From Theocolax elegans (Eukaryota > Arthropoda > Insecta > Hymenoptera > Cerocephalidae): a DNA stretch of 64,000 nt. The position numbers were made by a program, and so were the translations under genes. The stretch spans positions 25,293,058-25,357,057 of the forward strand of contig CM047426.1 of the NCBI GenBank assembly GCA_026168455.1, read 5' to 3'. This document shows positions 45,930 through 58,742 of this stretch, in pieces; position 1 is the stretch's first letter, and each line of letters starts with the position of its first letter. The notes under the pieces were generated by a model. That model ran no database searches. It saw only the letters and a list, made by a program, of their open reading frames with translations, and had not been told where the DNA came from.

Positions 45930-47700
45930 TCAATTTCCTTCCTGACCGAATCCTGGAATCTGAGCAAGGCCCCGGCAAATATTCACTCCGTTACAAGGAT
46001 TATGTGTTGTTAGAAACTTACATAATTCATTTAATAAATTTATATCAGGTTTATCTATTTTATAATCTTTCGCTCTATATTTATTTGCTATTTCATTGTT
46101 GATTATATATAATTGTCCATATTTTGGAAATTCATTTTTATTTGGATGTAATGCATATGAATTATGGTATACTTGACCACATATCTTTAATACTTGTGAC
46201 CCAGGAGTATTAAAAGTTACTAATTTTGACCCAAAACTAGCAAATGCAAAAGAATTATTGTATCCCCGTATATTTTTTTTATAATTTGTACTTATTGAAG
46301 TATTTTGAAATAATAAATTTTTTAATTCTTTTGGATGTGAGTTATCATTATTTAAAAATATTTTATTTTTATGACAACAGTTAGTATATTTTTTATCATG
46401 TGATATTTCATTCCTGAAGTGTTTTGCTTTACAGAAATTACAATGATTATTTAAACTTCCTAAAAAATTTAATTCGATGGTGTTTTCAAAAAAATCTATA
46501 TTTGCAATTAAACCTATTTTTGAATTTATATTTTTCGTATCATATTCTAATTCTGTGTTTGCTTTTCTTTTATTTTGTTTTAATTTCTTATGTTCATTTT
46601 GTTTTGTTTTTAGTTGTATTGTCATACTATTATAATACATTTTACTTTTCTTTACTTCATTTACCTTTATGTCATTCGTCATTTCTGTTTTTTTCGTCTT
46701 TTTTTCTTTCAGTTTTCTATCAGATTCCTTTATTTTCATTTCATTTGTCAATTCTATTTTCATTTCGTGCGTCATTTCTGCTCTATGTGCTTTTTCTCTT
46801 TCAGCTTCCTTTATTTTCATTTCATTCGTCATTTTTGCTATTTTCATTCTTTTTCTTTCAGCTTCCTTTATTTTCATTTCGTTCGTCATTTCTGCTCTAT
46901 GTGCTTTTTTTCTTTCAGCTTCCTTTATTTTCATTTCATTCGTTATGTCAGCTCTATCCGCTCTTTTTTTTCAGCTTCCTTTACTTTCATTTCATTCGTC
47001 ATTTTACCTCTATTCGCTCATTTTCTTTCAGCTTCCTTTATTTTCATTTCACATGTCCTTTCTGCTCTATACGCTCTTTTTCTTTCTGTTTCCTTTATTT
47101 TCATTTCGTTCGTCGTTTCTATTCTATCCGCTCTTTTTCTATCAGCGTCCTTTATTTTCATTTCATTTGTCATTTCTGCTCTTTTCATTCTTTTTCTTTC
47201 AGCTTCCTTTATTTTCATTTCGTTCGTCATTTCTGCTCTATGTGCTTTTTTTCTTTCAGCTTCCTTTATTTTCATTTCATTCATTATGTCAGCTCTATCC
47301 GCTCTTTTCCTTTCAGCTTCCTTTACTTTCATTTCATTCGTCATTTTACCTCTATTTGCTCATTTTCTTTCAGCTTCCTTTATTTTCATTTCATATGTCC
47401 TTTCTGCTCTATACGCTCTTTTTCTTTTAGCTTCCTTTATTTTCATTTCATTGGTCATTTTTACCTTATCCTCTCTTTTTGTTACAGCTTCCTTTATTTT
47501 CATTTCATCTGTCATTTTTTCTTTATACGCTCTTTTTCTTTCTGATTCCTTTAAATTTGATAATATTTTAATATGTTTTAATTCGTCAAGTTCTTTTTCA
47601 TTGGTATTATTATCAGCTGTTAAATCAACAAGTCCTAAAAAAGTTTTAGGAATATTTAAGTTCTTATTGTATTTATCATAATAAATAAGAAAAAGAAATT
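45930..47700 (-). pseudogene. Helitron N-terminal fragment with expanded coding repeats
   Basis: On the minus strand an acidic/amphipathic start (47690-47570) leads into about 14 repeats of a 19-residue module (TNEMKIKEAERKRAHRAEM; 57 bp). A Cys-rich Helitron N-terminal domain follows (CNFCKAKHF, NCCHKNKIFL, PKELKNLLF, NNSFAFASFGSK) and ends near THNPCNG at about 45980. In-frame TGA codons occur in at least two repeats (AERK then stop), so it is not intact. The domain normally precedes the Rep HUH region; here nothing of Rep follows. Repeated Glu/Arg-rich helices are common at Helitron N-termini, but this number is unusual. Confidence 0.75.
46710..47560 (-). repeat. 57-bp coding minisatellite inside the Helitron fragment
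   Basis: Each 57-bp unit encodes 19 residues with the frame kept. Units alternate among about five subtypes (ending HRAEM, RMKRAEM, DRADI, YRAERT, NRGKM), and a block of several subtypes is itself duplicated, stop codon included. Confidence 0.9.
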
Positions 47701-48280
47701 AATACGTATTTTAATTAGCTCAAGCTGGCAAAAGATAAATCAAGACTTTGTTTAATTTGCTCAAGCATTAAATGCATTGAAAAATTAATAAATAGTTAGT
47801 TAAATAATAAAATATTGTCGGACATCCCTTACGCCAGTCTGCAAATATTAATTATATGCAATAAAAAAATACTAATCAATATTTCTAAATATATTTTTGA
47901 AATTTTTAATTGAACCTTTTCTATTTTTAATTGAACCAACGTTAAAATGTTTAAAAAATCATAAATTTATTTAAAAGATTAAAAAAACATTTATGAGAAA
48001 TGGACTATGTATTACTGGCATACGAAGCATGCGCGAAATCTTTCGACTATATTCAGGTTAGTTCCTACTCCGGCGGGAAGTACGAACTCGACAATAAGTA
48101 TATGACCACATTCAAAACATCTGAGAAATTCTTTTTTATTTATAAATTATAAAAAATTTAATTAAAATACTAAATTAATAAATAAGCCAAAATTCAAATG
48201 AGTAACATTAAAAAAAATAAATCCTTAACCGTAAGCCCCACACCAGGAGGCACAACTTAAATACAAGTTCTGATATTTTA
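47701..48280. other. AT-rich spacer
   Basis: No gene or repeat family recognised. Confidence 0.5.
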
Positions 48281-48287
48281 ACAGCGT

Positions 48288-48386
48288 ATAGATGCGGTAG
48301 CCGTGAGCGTTAAGGCGCACGCTATATGCAACTGTTATTCAAAAGGTCTTGGGTGAGAAGCTGTTCGAGACCTTCAGTTTTTTTAA
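48288..48386 (+). ncRNA. tRNA-derived SINE-like sequence
   Basis: GGTAGCCGTGAGCGTTAAGGCGC resembles the 5' half and A box of a Ser/Leu-type tRNA. About 50 bp later GTTCGAGACC is a good B box. A run of seven T at about 48378 could terminate RNA polymerase III. Stem pairing is imperfect, so it is read as a SINE head or tRNA pseudogene. Confidence 0.5.
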
Positions 48387-50125
48387 ATATATTACATATA
48401 ATATTTTTATCATTTTATTAAATTAAAAAAAATTACAATGTATGATACTGTCAACTGTTTTAATTTGTACTCAATGATTAATTTATTATATTGATTATTT
48501 AATTTAATAATTTATAAGGTACTTATGCGTACAAATGACAAAAATTGTATTTGGCCAAGAATTGTAAATCACACTTTTAGGTTATAATATTAATTGACCT
48601 CCGGTCCTTTGAATGATCTTAGAATGATTCATCCCTCATTAATATTATAACGTAAGAGTGAATTTATCCCCGTAGAGAGGTTAGCCCGGATATTCGGTTA
48701 TTGGATATAGGGTTATTGGTTTTATATACGTTATTCTATCGAATAACCTAAAATATAATAACCTTATTCAAATTTACATGATTAGATTTATAATACTGTC
48801 AACTGTTTTAATTTTTACTTAATAATTAATTTTTTATATTGACTATTTATATAATTTATAAACTATAATATATAAATATATAAACGTATGTATGAACTTA
48901 TGCGTACTCAAATTGTTTTGTCGATATTTTGCGGTTATGTAGTGATCTCATATATAAAAATATATAAAGTACCTAATATATAAAAATATTTCATTAAAAT
49001 ACAAATTTGTGGGATAGTAGAAAATACTTATCGATTAGTCTGCTTTGATTTCAGAACTTTCAATTGCTGAAACTGATTATGGAATTTAAGTAACATATAA
49101 CTGATATATATGTTATATTAATTATATTATGTTATATTAATATGATATATATATTATATTAATTATACTTGATATTTAATCAAATTTTTTTTCGAACTGC
49201 AAAATGTTCCATAGAAAAAAGTTTTGGAATTTTAAAACAAACACTTCGTCTATATAAAGTTTTTATGTAGAATTTGAAGTTTTTCATTTATTACAAAAAT
49301 ACGTGTATTATTGATCATTTAGCATTTTTTTAAGCGTTTTTATATGTTTATCTAAAGAAATTCGTTTCCAATTGCAAAGTATTTCATAGGAAATGTTTTG
49401 TAATTTTGAAACGAATATTCGTCCATTTAAATTTTTTTGTAGAACCTCAAGTTTTTGAGTTGTTGAAGAATAACTGTATTTATGAACCTGTAAATATCAT
49501 TATAACTAGAAATAGGACTATAAAGTTCCCAAATGATAAAGAATATAACCTTAAAATTTTAATCAAATTGATGGACAACTTTTTGAGATATTTGAGGAAC
49601 AACACTTTTTTCGATGACAAAAATATAAGACACTTCCGTTATACGGTTGTGCACAATTATGTAAAAATTTTTCATATTTGTCATACCATCAGTATATGTA
49701 AATCGCGAGCGAAGCGAGCGTTCATAGCTAGTTTAAATTATTATTTTCTTTTCTATTATCATTTCTATAAAAATTTACGTATATAAATCGAATAACCTAT
49801 GTTCCACATAATTTTGAATTTTATAAATTAATTTGCAATTAAACAATTTACAAAATAATCTTGATTTTTTTTTTGTTATAATGAATTGTTAATTTTTACT
49901 TTATTTTTGTTGTACAAGTAGAAAGTGACAAGCCTGGTTCCCGTTCAGTACAAACGTTTTTTTCACTTAGATAGTTCGCCGTAGCTATTATTTAATTAGC
50001 GCAAATATTTTGAAAATAAACAATAATATATTTTCCCTTTCTTTCCTCATATATATAATAAGATATTTATATTTTGACGGTCCTTTTCGATTACGAACTA
50101 TCTAGTTACGGAACTATACCAGCGT
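48387..50125. other. AT-rich region with minor repeats
   Basis: An inverted repeat (TTATAATATTAAT at about 48583 and its complement at about 48653) could be a small MITE. Two imperfect direct copies of a roughly 100-bp passage (TTTCATAGGAAA...TTTTGTAGAA type) lie near 49195-49290 and 49370-49470. A 126-codon open frame at 49406 overlaps the second copy and shows no motif. Confidence 0.4.
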
Positions 50126-50582
50126 ATTCATTTTCTCATTCATCTCTCATTCTCTCAATCTCTCATTCTCTCTATCTCTCATTCTCTCTATCTCTCATTC
50201 TCTCTATCTCTCATTCTCTCTCTCATTCTCTCTCTCTCCCTCACACAGACTCTCATTCTTACTCATTCTCACTCTCGCACTCCTTCACTCTCCCTCATTC
50301 TTACTCGCTCTGTACCTCTCGTTCTCTGTCTCTATCTCTCATACTCTCTCTCCTTCTCTCTCTCATTCTCTCTCCCTCATTCTCTCTCTCGCTCTGTACC
50401 TCTCGTTCTCTGTCTCTATCTCTCATACTCTCTCTCATTCTCTCTCTCACTCTCTCTCACTCTCTCTCTCTCTCATTCTCTCTCCCTCATTCTCTCTCTC
50501 GCTCTGTACCTCTCGTTCTCTGATTCTATCTCTCATACTCTCTCTCAATCTCTCTCTCAGTCTCTCTCTCTCTCTCTCTTTA
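50126..50582 (+). repeat. CT-rich array
   Basis: Imperfect CTCTCTATCTCTCATT repeats, with GCTCTGTACCTCTCGTTCTC recurring three times. Confidence 0.95.
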
Positions 50583-51297
50583 CGTTACAAAGGAAGTTGT
50601 CTCCTTGTGCGTGCTCGAATTTTGCTGACTAATGCTTTAATTATTCCTCACTTTGACTATGCTTGTCTCGTATTTTTAGATCTTCCATCTTATCTTAATA
50701 TTAAAGTTCAACACATGTGTAATACCGTTGTTAGATTTATTTTTCATCTAAAACGTGAGGTAGCTTTGCAGCCTTTCTATGATCAGCTAAACTGGCTACC
50801 ATTAAATGTTCGACGGAAATATTTCCTTGGTCTTTTATGTATAAATTGTTGGCCACCCAAACACCTCAATATTTATTCGATAAGCTGGCTTTTGTTGGCA
50901 TTGAATTGCGTAGATCCAAACGAGTAAATACTGTTTTTAACCTACCTAATGTTAAGAATCTTGCGTGTAAATCTTCGTTTATTTATTTAGCAATGGAAAC
51001 GTGGGATAATATCATATCTAGAATAAGAGAGTGCTCTAATGTAAATATTTTAAAAATGTATTATAAAAATTTCTCCATGAGGATGGATAGCGACTTATCC
51101 GATTTTATGTCCAATGCTTGCGACGTAGATTATTTTAATTTTAATTTAGCGTGAATTATTATTTTACATATGTATTATCGGTTATATTAATTCTTCTTTA
51201 GTTATCTAATTTATTTTATATGTTCTATTTTATATGATTAGAGCCATCCGGTTGTATCAACTTTGGCGCAAATAAATATAGTTATCAATCGATCTCA
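50583..51297 (+). pseudogene. CR1-like non-LTR copy 3, strongly 5'-truncated
   Basis: Only the C-terminal part of the reverse transcriptase remains: LTNALIIPHFDYACLVFLDLPSY, MCNTVVRFIFHLKREVALQPFYDQLNWLP, then after a frameshift near 50850 NLACKSSFIYLAMETWDNI, ending at TGA 51152-51154. The 3' UTR folds as GCCA...TGGC just before AATAAATA, then the CT array. It lies on the plus strand, opposite to the other CR1-like copies here. Confidence 0.8.
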
Positions 51298-51337
<40 letters not shown>

Positions 51338-52290
51338 GCCTCATACTCCCTCACAATCCCTCATTCATATTCACTCTCTTCCTCTTACATTCCCTCATTC
51401 TACTCACTCTTACTCTCGGACTCGCTCACACTCCCTCATTCTTACTCGATCTCACTCTCGCGCTATATCACTCTCTCCCTCTCATAGTCCGTCATTCTTA
51501 CTCACTGTCACTCTCGCACTCCCACACTCTCTCTCATTCTCTCTCACTCTCTACCTCTCATTCTCTCTAACTCTCTACCTCTCATTCTCTCTCACTCTCT
51601 ACCTCTCATTCTCTCTCTCTCTAACTCTCAATCTTTCTCTCACTCTCCCTCTCTCTATTTCTGTCTCTCTATTTCTCTCTCTCTTACTCTTTCTCTATCT
51701 CTCTTTCTCTCTTACTCTATCTCTCTTTTTCTCTTTCTCTCATTCTCTCTCTCAATCTCTCATTCTCTCTCTCTTTCTCTCTATGTCTCATTCTCTCTCT
51801 TTATCTACATCATTCTCTCCATCTCAATCTCTTACACATTCTCTATCTCTCTCCCTCACACTCTCTCTGTCGCCCTATCTCTCTCCCTCTCACAGTCCCT
51901 CATTATTACTCACTCTCACTCTCGCACTCCCTCTATATCTCGCACTCTATCACTCACTCTCTCTCTCTCGCACTCTATCATTCACTCTCTCTCTCTCTCG
52001 CACTCTATCACTCACTCTCTCTCTCTCTCTCTCTCTCTCATTCACGCTCTCGCTCACTATCTCCATTCACTCTTTCTTCTTCTCTCTTTCGTTCTCACTA
52101 TCTTTCATTCACTCTCTCTTATTCTCTCTCTTTCTCTCTATCTTTCAATCTCTATCTTCACATCATTCTCTCTCTCTTATTCTCTCTCTTTTTCTCTCTC
52201 TCTCCCTCTCTCTATCTCTAATTCTCTCTCTCTCTACCTGTTTTCCTATCTCTTTCTCTCACTGTCTCTGTCGCTCTGACTCATCTTCTC
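51298..52290 (+). repeat. CT-rich array
   Basis: Imperfect CT repeats with CACTCCCTCATTCTTACTCACTC passages. No gene. Confidence 0.95.
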
Positions 52291-52385
52291 TGACGCCAAG
52301 ATGACTTTTGTCGGACGGACGGACGGACGGAGAATAAGAGAATGAGACAGAGCGAGAGAGACAGTGAGAGGAAGAGATAGAGAGA
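52245..52385 (+). repeat. CT-to-GA switch module, copy 2
   Basis: Same arms as copy 1 around CCAAGATGACTTTTGTCGG and three or four ACGG units. Left of it the array is CT-rich, right of it GA-rich. Confidence 0.8.
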
Positions 52386-52484
52386 CAGATAGAGAGTGAG
52401 AGAGAATGAGAGATAGCGAGAGGAAGAGAGAAATAGATTAAAAATAAGAGAGAGAGAATGAAAGATAAAGTGTGGGAGAGAATA

Positions 52485-52526
<42 letters not shown>

Positions 52527-52921
52527 CAAGATAGAGAGAAAGAGAGAGAGAATAAGAGAGATAGATTGAAAGATAGGGAGAAAGACAGAGAGAGAATAAG
52601 ACAGAGAATGATAGATAGAGAGAAAGCGAGAGAATAAGAGAGAGTGAATGAATGATAGAGAGAAAGACAGAGAATATGAGAGAGTGAATAAAAGATAGAG
52701 AGTAAGAGAGAGAGAAAATAAGAAAGAGTGAATGGGAGATAGAGAGCGAGAGCAAGAATGAGAGAGAGAGTAATAGAGTGCGAGAGTGGGAGAGAGTAAG
52801 ATTGAGGGAAAGCGAGGGAGTGCGAGAGTGAGAGTGAGTAATAATGAGGGACTGTGAGAGGGAGACAGTGAGTAAGAATGAGGGAGTGTGAGGGAAAGAG
52901 AGGGAGAGTTAGGGAGACAGA

Positions 52922-52961
<40 letters not shown>

Positions 52962-55078
52962 GATAGATAAAGAGAGAGAATGAGAGATAAAGCGAGAGAG
53001 AGAGAGAGAGAATAAGAAAGAGTAAATGGGAGATAGAGCGCGAGAGCGAGAATGAGAGAGAGAGTGATAGAGTGTGAGAGTGGGAGCGAGTATGATAAAG
53101 AGAGAGAATGAGAGATAAAGAGATAGAGTGAGAGAGAGAATGAGAGATAAAGAGATATAGTGAGAAAGAATGAGATACATAAAGAGAGAGAATGAGAGAT
53201 AAACAGATAGAGTGAGAGAGAGAATGACATAGATAAAGAGAGAGAATGAGAGATAAAGAGATAGAGTAAGAGAATGAGATAAATATAGAGAGAGAATTAG
53301 AGTTAAAGAGATAGAGAGAGAGAGAGAGAGGGAGAGAGAGAGATAGAGAGAGAGAGATAGAGAGAGAGAGAATGAAAGATAGAAAGAAAGAGAGAGAGAA
53401 TTAGAGAGAGAGAGAATGAAAGATAGAGAGAAAGAGAGAGAGAATAAGAGAGAGAGCATGAAAGATTGAGAGAAAGAGAGATAGAATAAGAGAGAGAGCA
53501 TGAAAGATAGAGAGCGAGAGAAATAAGAGAGAGAGAATGAAAGATAAAGTGTGGAGAGAAGAGATAGAGAGAGAGAGAGAGAGAGAGGAAGAGAGCAGAG
53601 AGAATGCAAGACTAGAGAGAAGAGAGAGAGACTAAGAGAGATAGATTGAAAGATAGGGAGAAAGACAGAGAGAGAATAAGACAGAGAATGATAGATAGAG
53701 AGGGAAGCGAGAGAATAAGAGAGAGTGAATGAATGATAGAGAGAAAGACAGCGAATATGAGAGAGTGAATAAAAGATAGAGAGTAAGAGAGAGAGAAAAT
53801 AAGAAAGACGTGAAGGGAGATAGAGAGCGAGAGCAAGAATGAGAGGAGAGTAATAGAGTGCGAGAGTGGGAGAGAGTAAGATTGAGGGAAAGCGAGGGAG
53901 TGCGAGAGTGAGAGTGAGTAATAATGAGGGACCTGTGAGAGGGAGACAGTGAGTAAGAATGAGGGAGTGTTGAGGGAAAGAGAGGGAGAGTTAGGGAGAC
54001 GAGTAAGAGGAGAGAGAGAGAGAGAGAGAGATGAGAGAACGAGATAGATAAAGAGAGAGAATGAGAGATAAAGCGAGAGAGAGAGAGAGAGAATAAGAAA
54101 GAGTAAATGGGAGATAGAGCGCGAGAGCGAGAATGAGAGAGAGAGTGATAGAGTGTGAGAGTGGGAGCGAGTATGATAAAGAGAGAGAATGAGAGATAAA
54201 GAGATAGAGTGAGAGAGAGAATGAGAGATAAAGAGATATAGTGAGAAAGAATGAGATACATAAGAGAGAGAGATATGAGAGATAAACAGATAGAGTGAGA
54301 GAGAGAATGACATAGATAAAGAGAGAGAATGAGAGATAAAGAGATATGAGTAAGAGAATGAGATAAATATAGAGAGAGAATTAGAGGTAAAGAGATAGAG
54401 AGGAGAGAGAGAGAGGGGAGAGAGAGGAGATAGAGAGAGAGAGATAGAGAGAGAGAGAATGAAAGATAGAAAGAAAGAGAGAGAGAATTTAGAGAGAGAG
54501 AGAATGAAAGATAGAGAGAAAGAGAGAGAGAATAAGAGAGAGAGCATGAAAGATTGAGAGAAAGAGAGATAGAATAAGAGAGAGAGCATGAAAGATAGAG
54601 AGCGAGAGAATAAGAGAGAGAGAATGAAAGATAAAGTGTGGAGAGAATAAGAGATAGAGGAGAGAGAGATAGGAGAGAGAGAGAGAGAGAATGCAAGATA
54701 GAGAGAAAGAGAGAGGAATAAGAGAGATAGATTGAAAGATAGGAGAAAGAGAGAGAGAGAATAAGGCAGAGAATGATAGATAGAGAGAAAGCGAGAGAAT
54801 AAGAGAGAGTGAATGAATGATAGAGAGAAAGAGAGAGAATCTAGAGAGTGAATAAAAGATAGAGAGTAGAGAGAGAGAAATAAAAAGAGTGAATGGGATA
54901 GAGAGCGAGAGCGAGAATGAGAGAGAGAGTGATAGAGTGCGAGAGTGGGAGAGAGTAAGATTGAGGGAAAGCGAGGGAGTGCGAGAGTGGAGTGAGTAAT
55001 AATGAGGGACTGTGGAGAGGGAGACAGTGAGTAAGAATGAGAGTGTGAGGGAAAGAGAGGGAGAGTTAGGGAGACAGA

Positions 55079-55112
<34 letters not shown>

Positions 55113-55145
55113 TAGATATAAAAGAGAGAGAATGAGAGATAAAGC

Positions 55146-55180
<35 letters not shown>

Positions 55181-57705
55181 GATAGATAAAGAGAGAGATG
55201 AGATAAGCGAGAGAGAGAGAGAGAGGAATAAAAAGAGTAAATGGGAGATAGAGCGCGAGAGCGAGAGAATGAGAGAGAGAGTGATAGATGTGAGAGTGGG
55301 AGCGAGTATGATAAAGAGAGAGAATGATAGATACAGATATAGATGAGAGAAGAATGACATAGATAAAGAGAGAATGAGAGAAAAGAGATATAGTGAAAAG
55401 AATGAGATACATAAAGAGAGAGAATGAGAGATAAACAGATAGAGTGAGAGAGAGAATGACATAGATAAAGAGAGAGAATGAGAGATAAAGAGATAGTGTG
55501 AGAGAATGAGATAAATATAGAGATAGAATTAGAGTTAAAGAGATAGAGAGAGATAGAGAGGGAGAGAGAGAGATTGATAGAGAGAGAGAGATAGAGAGAA
55601 TGAAAGATAGAAAGAAAGTAGAGAGAGAATTAGAGAGAGAGAATGAAGATAGACAGAAAGAGAAAGAGAATAAGAGAGAGAGCATGAAAGATTGAGAGAA
55701 AGAAGATAGAATAAGAGGAGAGCATGAAAGATTGAGAGAAAGAGAGAGAATAAGAGAGAATGAATGGAGATAGAGAGCGAGAGCGAGAATGAGAGAGAGA
55801 GCGATAGAATGCGAGAGTGGGAGCGAGTAAGATAAAGAGAGAGAATGAGTGATAAAGATATAGAGATAGAGAATGAAAGATAAAGTGCGGGAGAGAATAA
55901 GAGATAGAGAGAGAGAGAAGACTGATAGATAGAGAGAAAGAGAGAGAGAATAAGAGAGATAGATTGAAAGATAGGGAGAAGAGAGAGAGAGTGGAATAAG
56001 AGAGAGAATGATAGATAGAGAGAGCGCAGAGAGAATAAGAGAGAGAGCATGAAAGATTGAGAGAAAGAGAGAGAATAAGAGAGAATGAATGGGAGATAGA
56101 GAGCGAGAGCGAGAATGAGAGAGAGAGAGCGATATAAATGCGAGAGTGGGAGCGAGTAAGATAAGAGAGAGAATGAGTGATAAAGAAATAGAGAGAGAAT
56201 GAAAGATAAAGTGCGGGATAGAATAAGAGATAGAGAGAGAGAGAGAGAGACTGAAAGAAGAGAGAAAGAGAGAGAGAATAAGAGAGATAGATTGAAAGAT
56301 AGGGAGAAGAGAGAGAGAGTGGAATAAGAGAGAGAATGATAGATAGAGAGAGCGCAGAGAGAATAAGAGAGAGAGCATGAAAGATTGAGAGAAAGAGAGA
56401 GAATAAGAGAGAATGAATGGGAGATAGAGAGCGAGAGCGAGAATGAGAGAGAGAGAGCGATATAAATGCGAGAGTGGGAGCGAGTAAGATAAGAGAGAGA
56501 ATGAGTGATAAAGAAATAGAGAGAGAGAATGAAAGATAAAGTGCGGGAGAGAATAAGAGATAGAGAGAGAGAGAGAGAGACTGATAGATAGAGAGAAAGA
56601 GAGAGAGAATAAGAGAGATAGATTGAAAGATAGGGAGAAAGAGAGAGAGAGTGAATAAGAGAGAGAATGATAGATAGAGAGAAAGCGAGAGAGAATAAGA
56701 GAGAGAGCATGAAAGATTGAGAGAAAGAGAGAGAATAAGAGAGAATGAATGGGAGATAGAGAGCGAGAGCGAGAATGAGAGAGAGAGAGCGATAGAATGC
56801 GAGAGTGGGAGCGAGTAAGATAAAGAGAGAGAATGAGTGATAAAGAAATAGAGAGAGAGAATGAAAGATAAAGTGCGGGAGAGAATAAGAGATAGAGAGA
56901 GAGAGAGAGAGACTGAAAGATAGAGAGAAAGAGAGAGAGAATAAGAGAGATAGATTGAAAGATAGAGAGAAAGAGAGAGAGAATAAGAGAGATAGATTGA
57001 AAGATAGGGAGAAAGAGAGAGAGTGAATAAGAGAGAGAATGATAGATAGAGAGAAAGCGAGAGAGAATAAGAGAGAGAGCATGAAAGATTGAGAGAAAGA
57101 GAGAGAATAAGAGAGAATGAATGGGAGATAGAGAGCGAGAGCGAGAATGAGAGAGAGCGATAGAATGCGAGAGTGGGAGCGAGTAAGATAAAGAGAGAGA
57201 ATAAGTGATAAAGAGATAGAGAGAGAGAATGAAAGATAAAGTGCGGGAGAGAATAAGAGATAGAGCGAGAGAGAGAGAGAATGAAAGATAGAGAGAAAGA
57301 GAGAGAGAATAAGAGAGATAGATTGAAAGATAGAGAGAAAGAGAGAGAGAATAAGAGAGATAGATTGAAAGATAGGGAGAAAGAGAGAGAGTGAATAAGA
57401 GAGAGAATGATAGATAGAGAGAAAGCGAGAGAATAAGAGAGAGTAAATGAATGATATAGAGATAGAGAGAGAATATGAGAAAGTGAATAAAAGATAGAGA
57501 GTAAGAGAGAGAGAATAAGAAAGAGTGAATGGGAGAGCGAGAATGAGAGAGAGAGAGTGATAGAGTGCGAGAGTGGTTTAGAGTAAGATTGAGGGAGAGC
57601 GAGGGAGTGCGAGAGTGAGAGTGAGTAATAATGAGGGACTGTGAGAGGGAGACAGTGAGTAAGAATAAGGGAGTGTGAGGGAAAGAGAGGGAGAGTTAGG
57701 GAGAC

Positions 57706-57736
<31 letters not shown>

Positions 57737-58089
57737 ACGTGATAGATAAAGAGAGAGAATGAGAGATAAAGCGAGAGAGAGAGAAAGAGAATAAGAAAGA
57801 GTAAATGGGAGATAGAGAGCGAGAGCGAGAGTGGGAGCGAGTAAGATAAAGTGAGAGAATGAGAGATAAAGAGATAGAGAGAGTGAGTGAGAATGACATA
57901 GATAAAGAGAGTGAATAAGAGATAATGAGATAGAGAGAGAGAGAGAATGAGATAAATAAAGAGAGAGAATTAGAGATAAAGAGATAGAGAGAGAGAATGA
58001 TAGATGGAAGGAGAGATAGAGAGAGAATGATAGATGGAGAGAGAGAGAGAGAGAGAGAATGATAGATGGAGAGAGAGAGAGAGAGGGAG
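52386..58089 (+). repeat. GA-rich array with higher-order repeats
   Basis: A block beginning GAATGAAAGATAAAGTGTGG recurs near 52447, 53537 and 54620 (period about 1.08 kb). From 55860 to 57240 the related AAAGTGCGGGAGAG passage recurs with a period of about 330-370 bp. The copies from about 53520 to 56300 show many single-base insertions and deletions against the cleaner copies. No gene. Confidence 0.93.
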
Positions 58090-58440
58090 ATTGATTGAAA
58101 AGTCTTTATTAATGCCTAGGTAATCATTAAACCTTGAGGCAAGGAAAAAAAAAGAGTATTACATAATGTATAATAATATTAATAATAATTTACAATTTAC
58201 AATAATGAGTCGCTAATCTCGAATTTCTACAAAACAAAAAACATAATTGTTTGAAATACTAAATAAATAAATAAATAAATGAATGCGCTGTAGTTACAAT
58301 TCGAAAACGGAACAATATTTAGTACAATGATGCAGTAATAAAAAATAAAAGAAAATAACTATCTGTATTCAATTTTCGCTGAGACATTCACGCAAACGCT
58401 TCTTAAAAATGGGAACTGTCACACTCATTTTTATAGCCGA
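58090..58440 (-). pseudogene. CR1-like non-LTR copy 4, last codons and 3' UTR only
   Basis: On the minus strand the final 20 or so codons of a CR1-like ORF2 remain (MSVTVPIFKKRLRECLSEN then stop near 58370), followed by a 3' UTR with GCCTCAAGGT...ACCTAGGC stem, ATTAATAAAG and a (CAAT)n tail at 58090-58098. GA arrays border both sides. Confidence 0.75.
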
Positions 58441-58622
58441 GAGAGGTAGAGAGAGAGAGGGAGAGAGAGAGGGAGAGAGATAGAGAGATAGAGAGAATGA
58501 AAGATAGAGAGAAAGAGAAAGATAATAAGAGAGAGAGAATGAAATATAGAGAGAAAGAGAAAGAGAATAAGAGAGAGAGAAAGAAAGATGGAGAGAAAGA
58601 GAGAGAGAATAAGAGAGACAGA
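58441..58622 (+). repeat. GA-rich array
   Basis: Short GA array ending in GAATAT, where it switches to CT-rich sequence. Confidence 0.9.
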
Positions 58623-58742
58623 ATATATCTCTCTCTATCTATCTCCCTATCTCTTCCTTTCACTGTCTCTCTCACGCCAAGATAATGTTTGTCGGACGGA
58701 CGGACGGACATTATAATTTATCGGTTTTTTTTATATCACTTA

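Noticed and set aside
46424..47681. Plus-strand open frames of about 250-370 codons with SFLYFHFI-type repeats
   Set aside because: They are the antisense of the 57-bp Helitron coding repeats; the minus strand carries the recognisable Helitron domain.
49406..49786. 126-codon open frame as a gene
   Set aside because: AT-rich, overlaps an imperfect direct repeat, no recognisable domain.
40892..57082. Long Ser/Leu/Phe/Ile-rich open frames (up to about 630 codons) in the GA/CT arrays
   Set aside because: They are translations of (GA)n/(CT)n on one strand, present in several frames at once, with no domain, start context or codon bias beyond the repeat.
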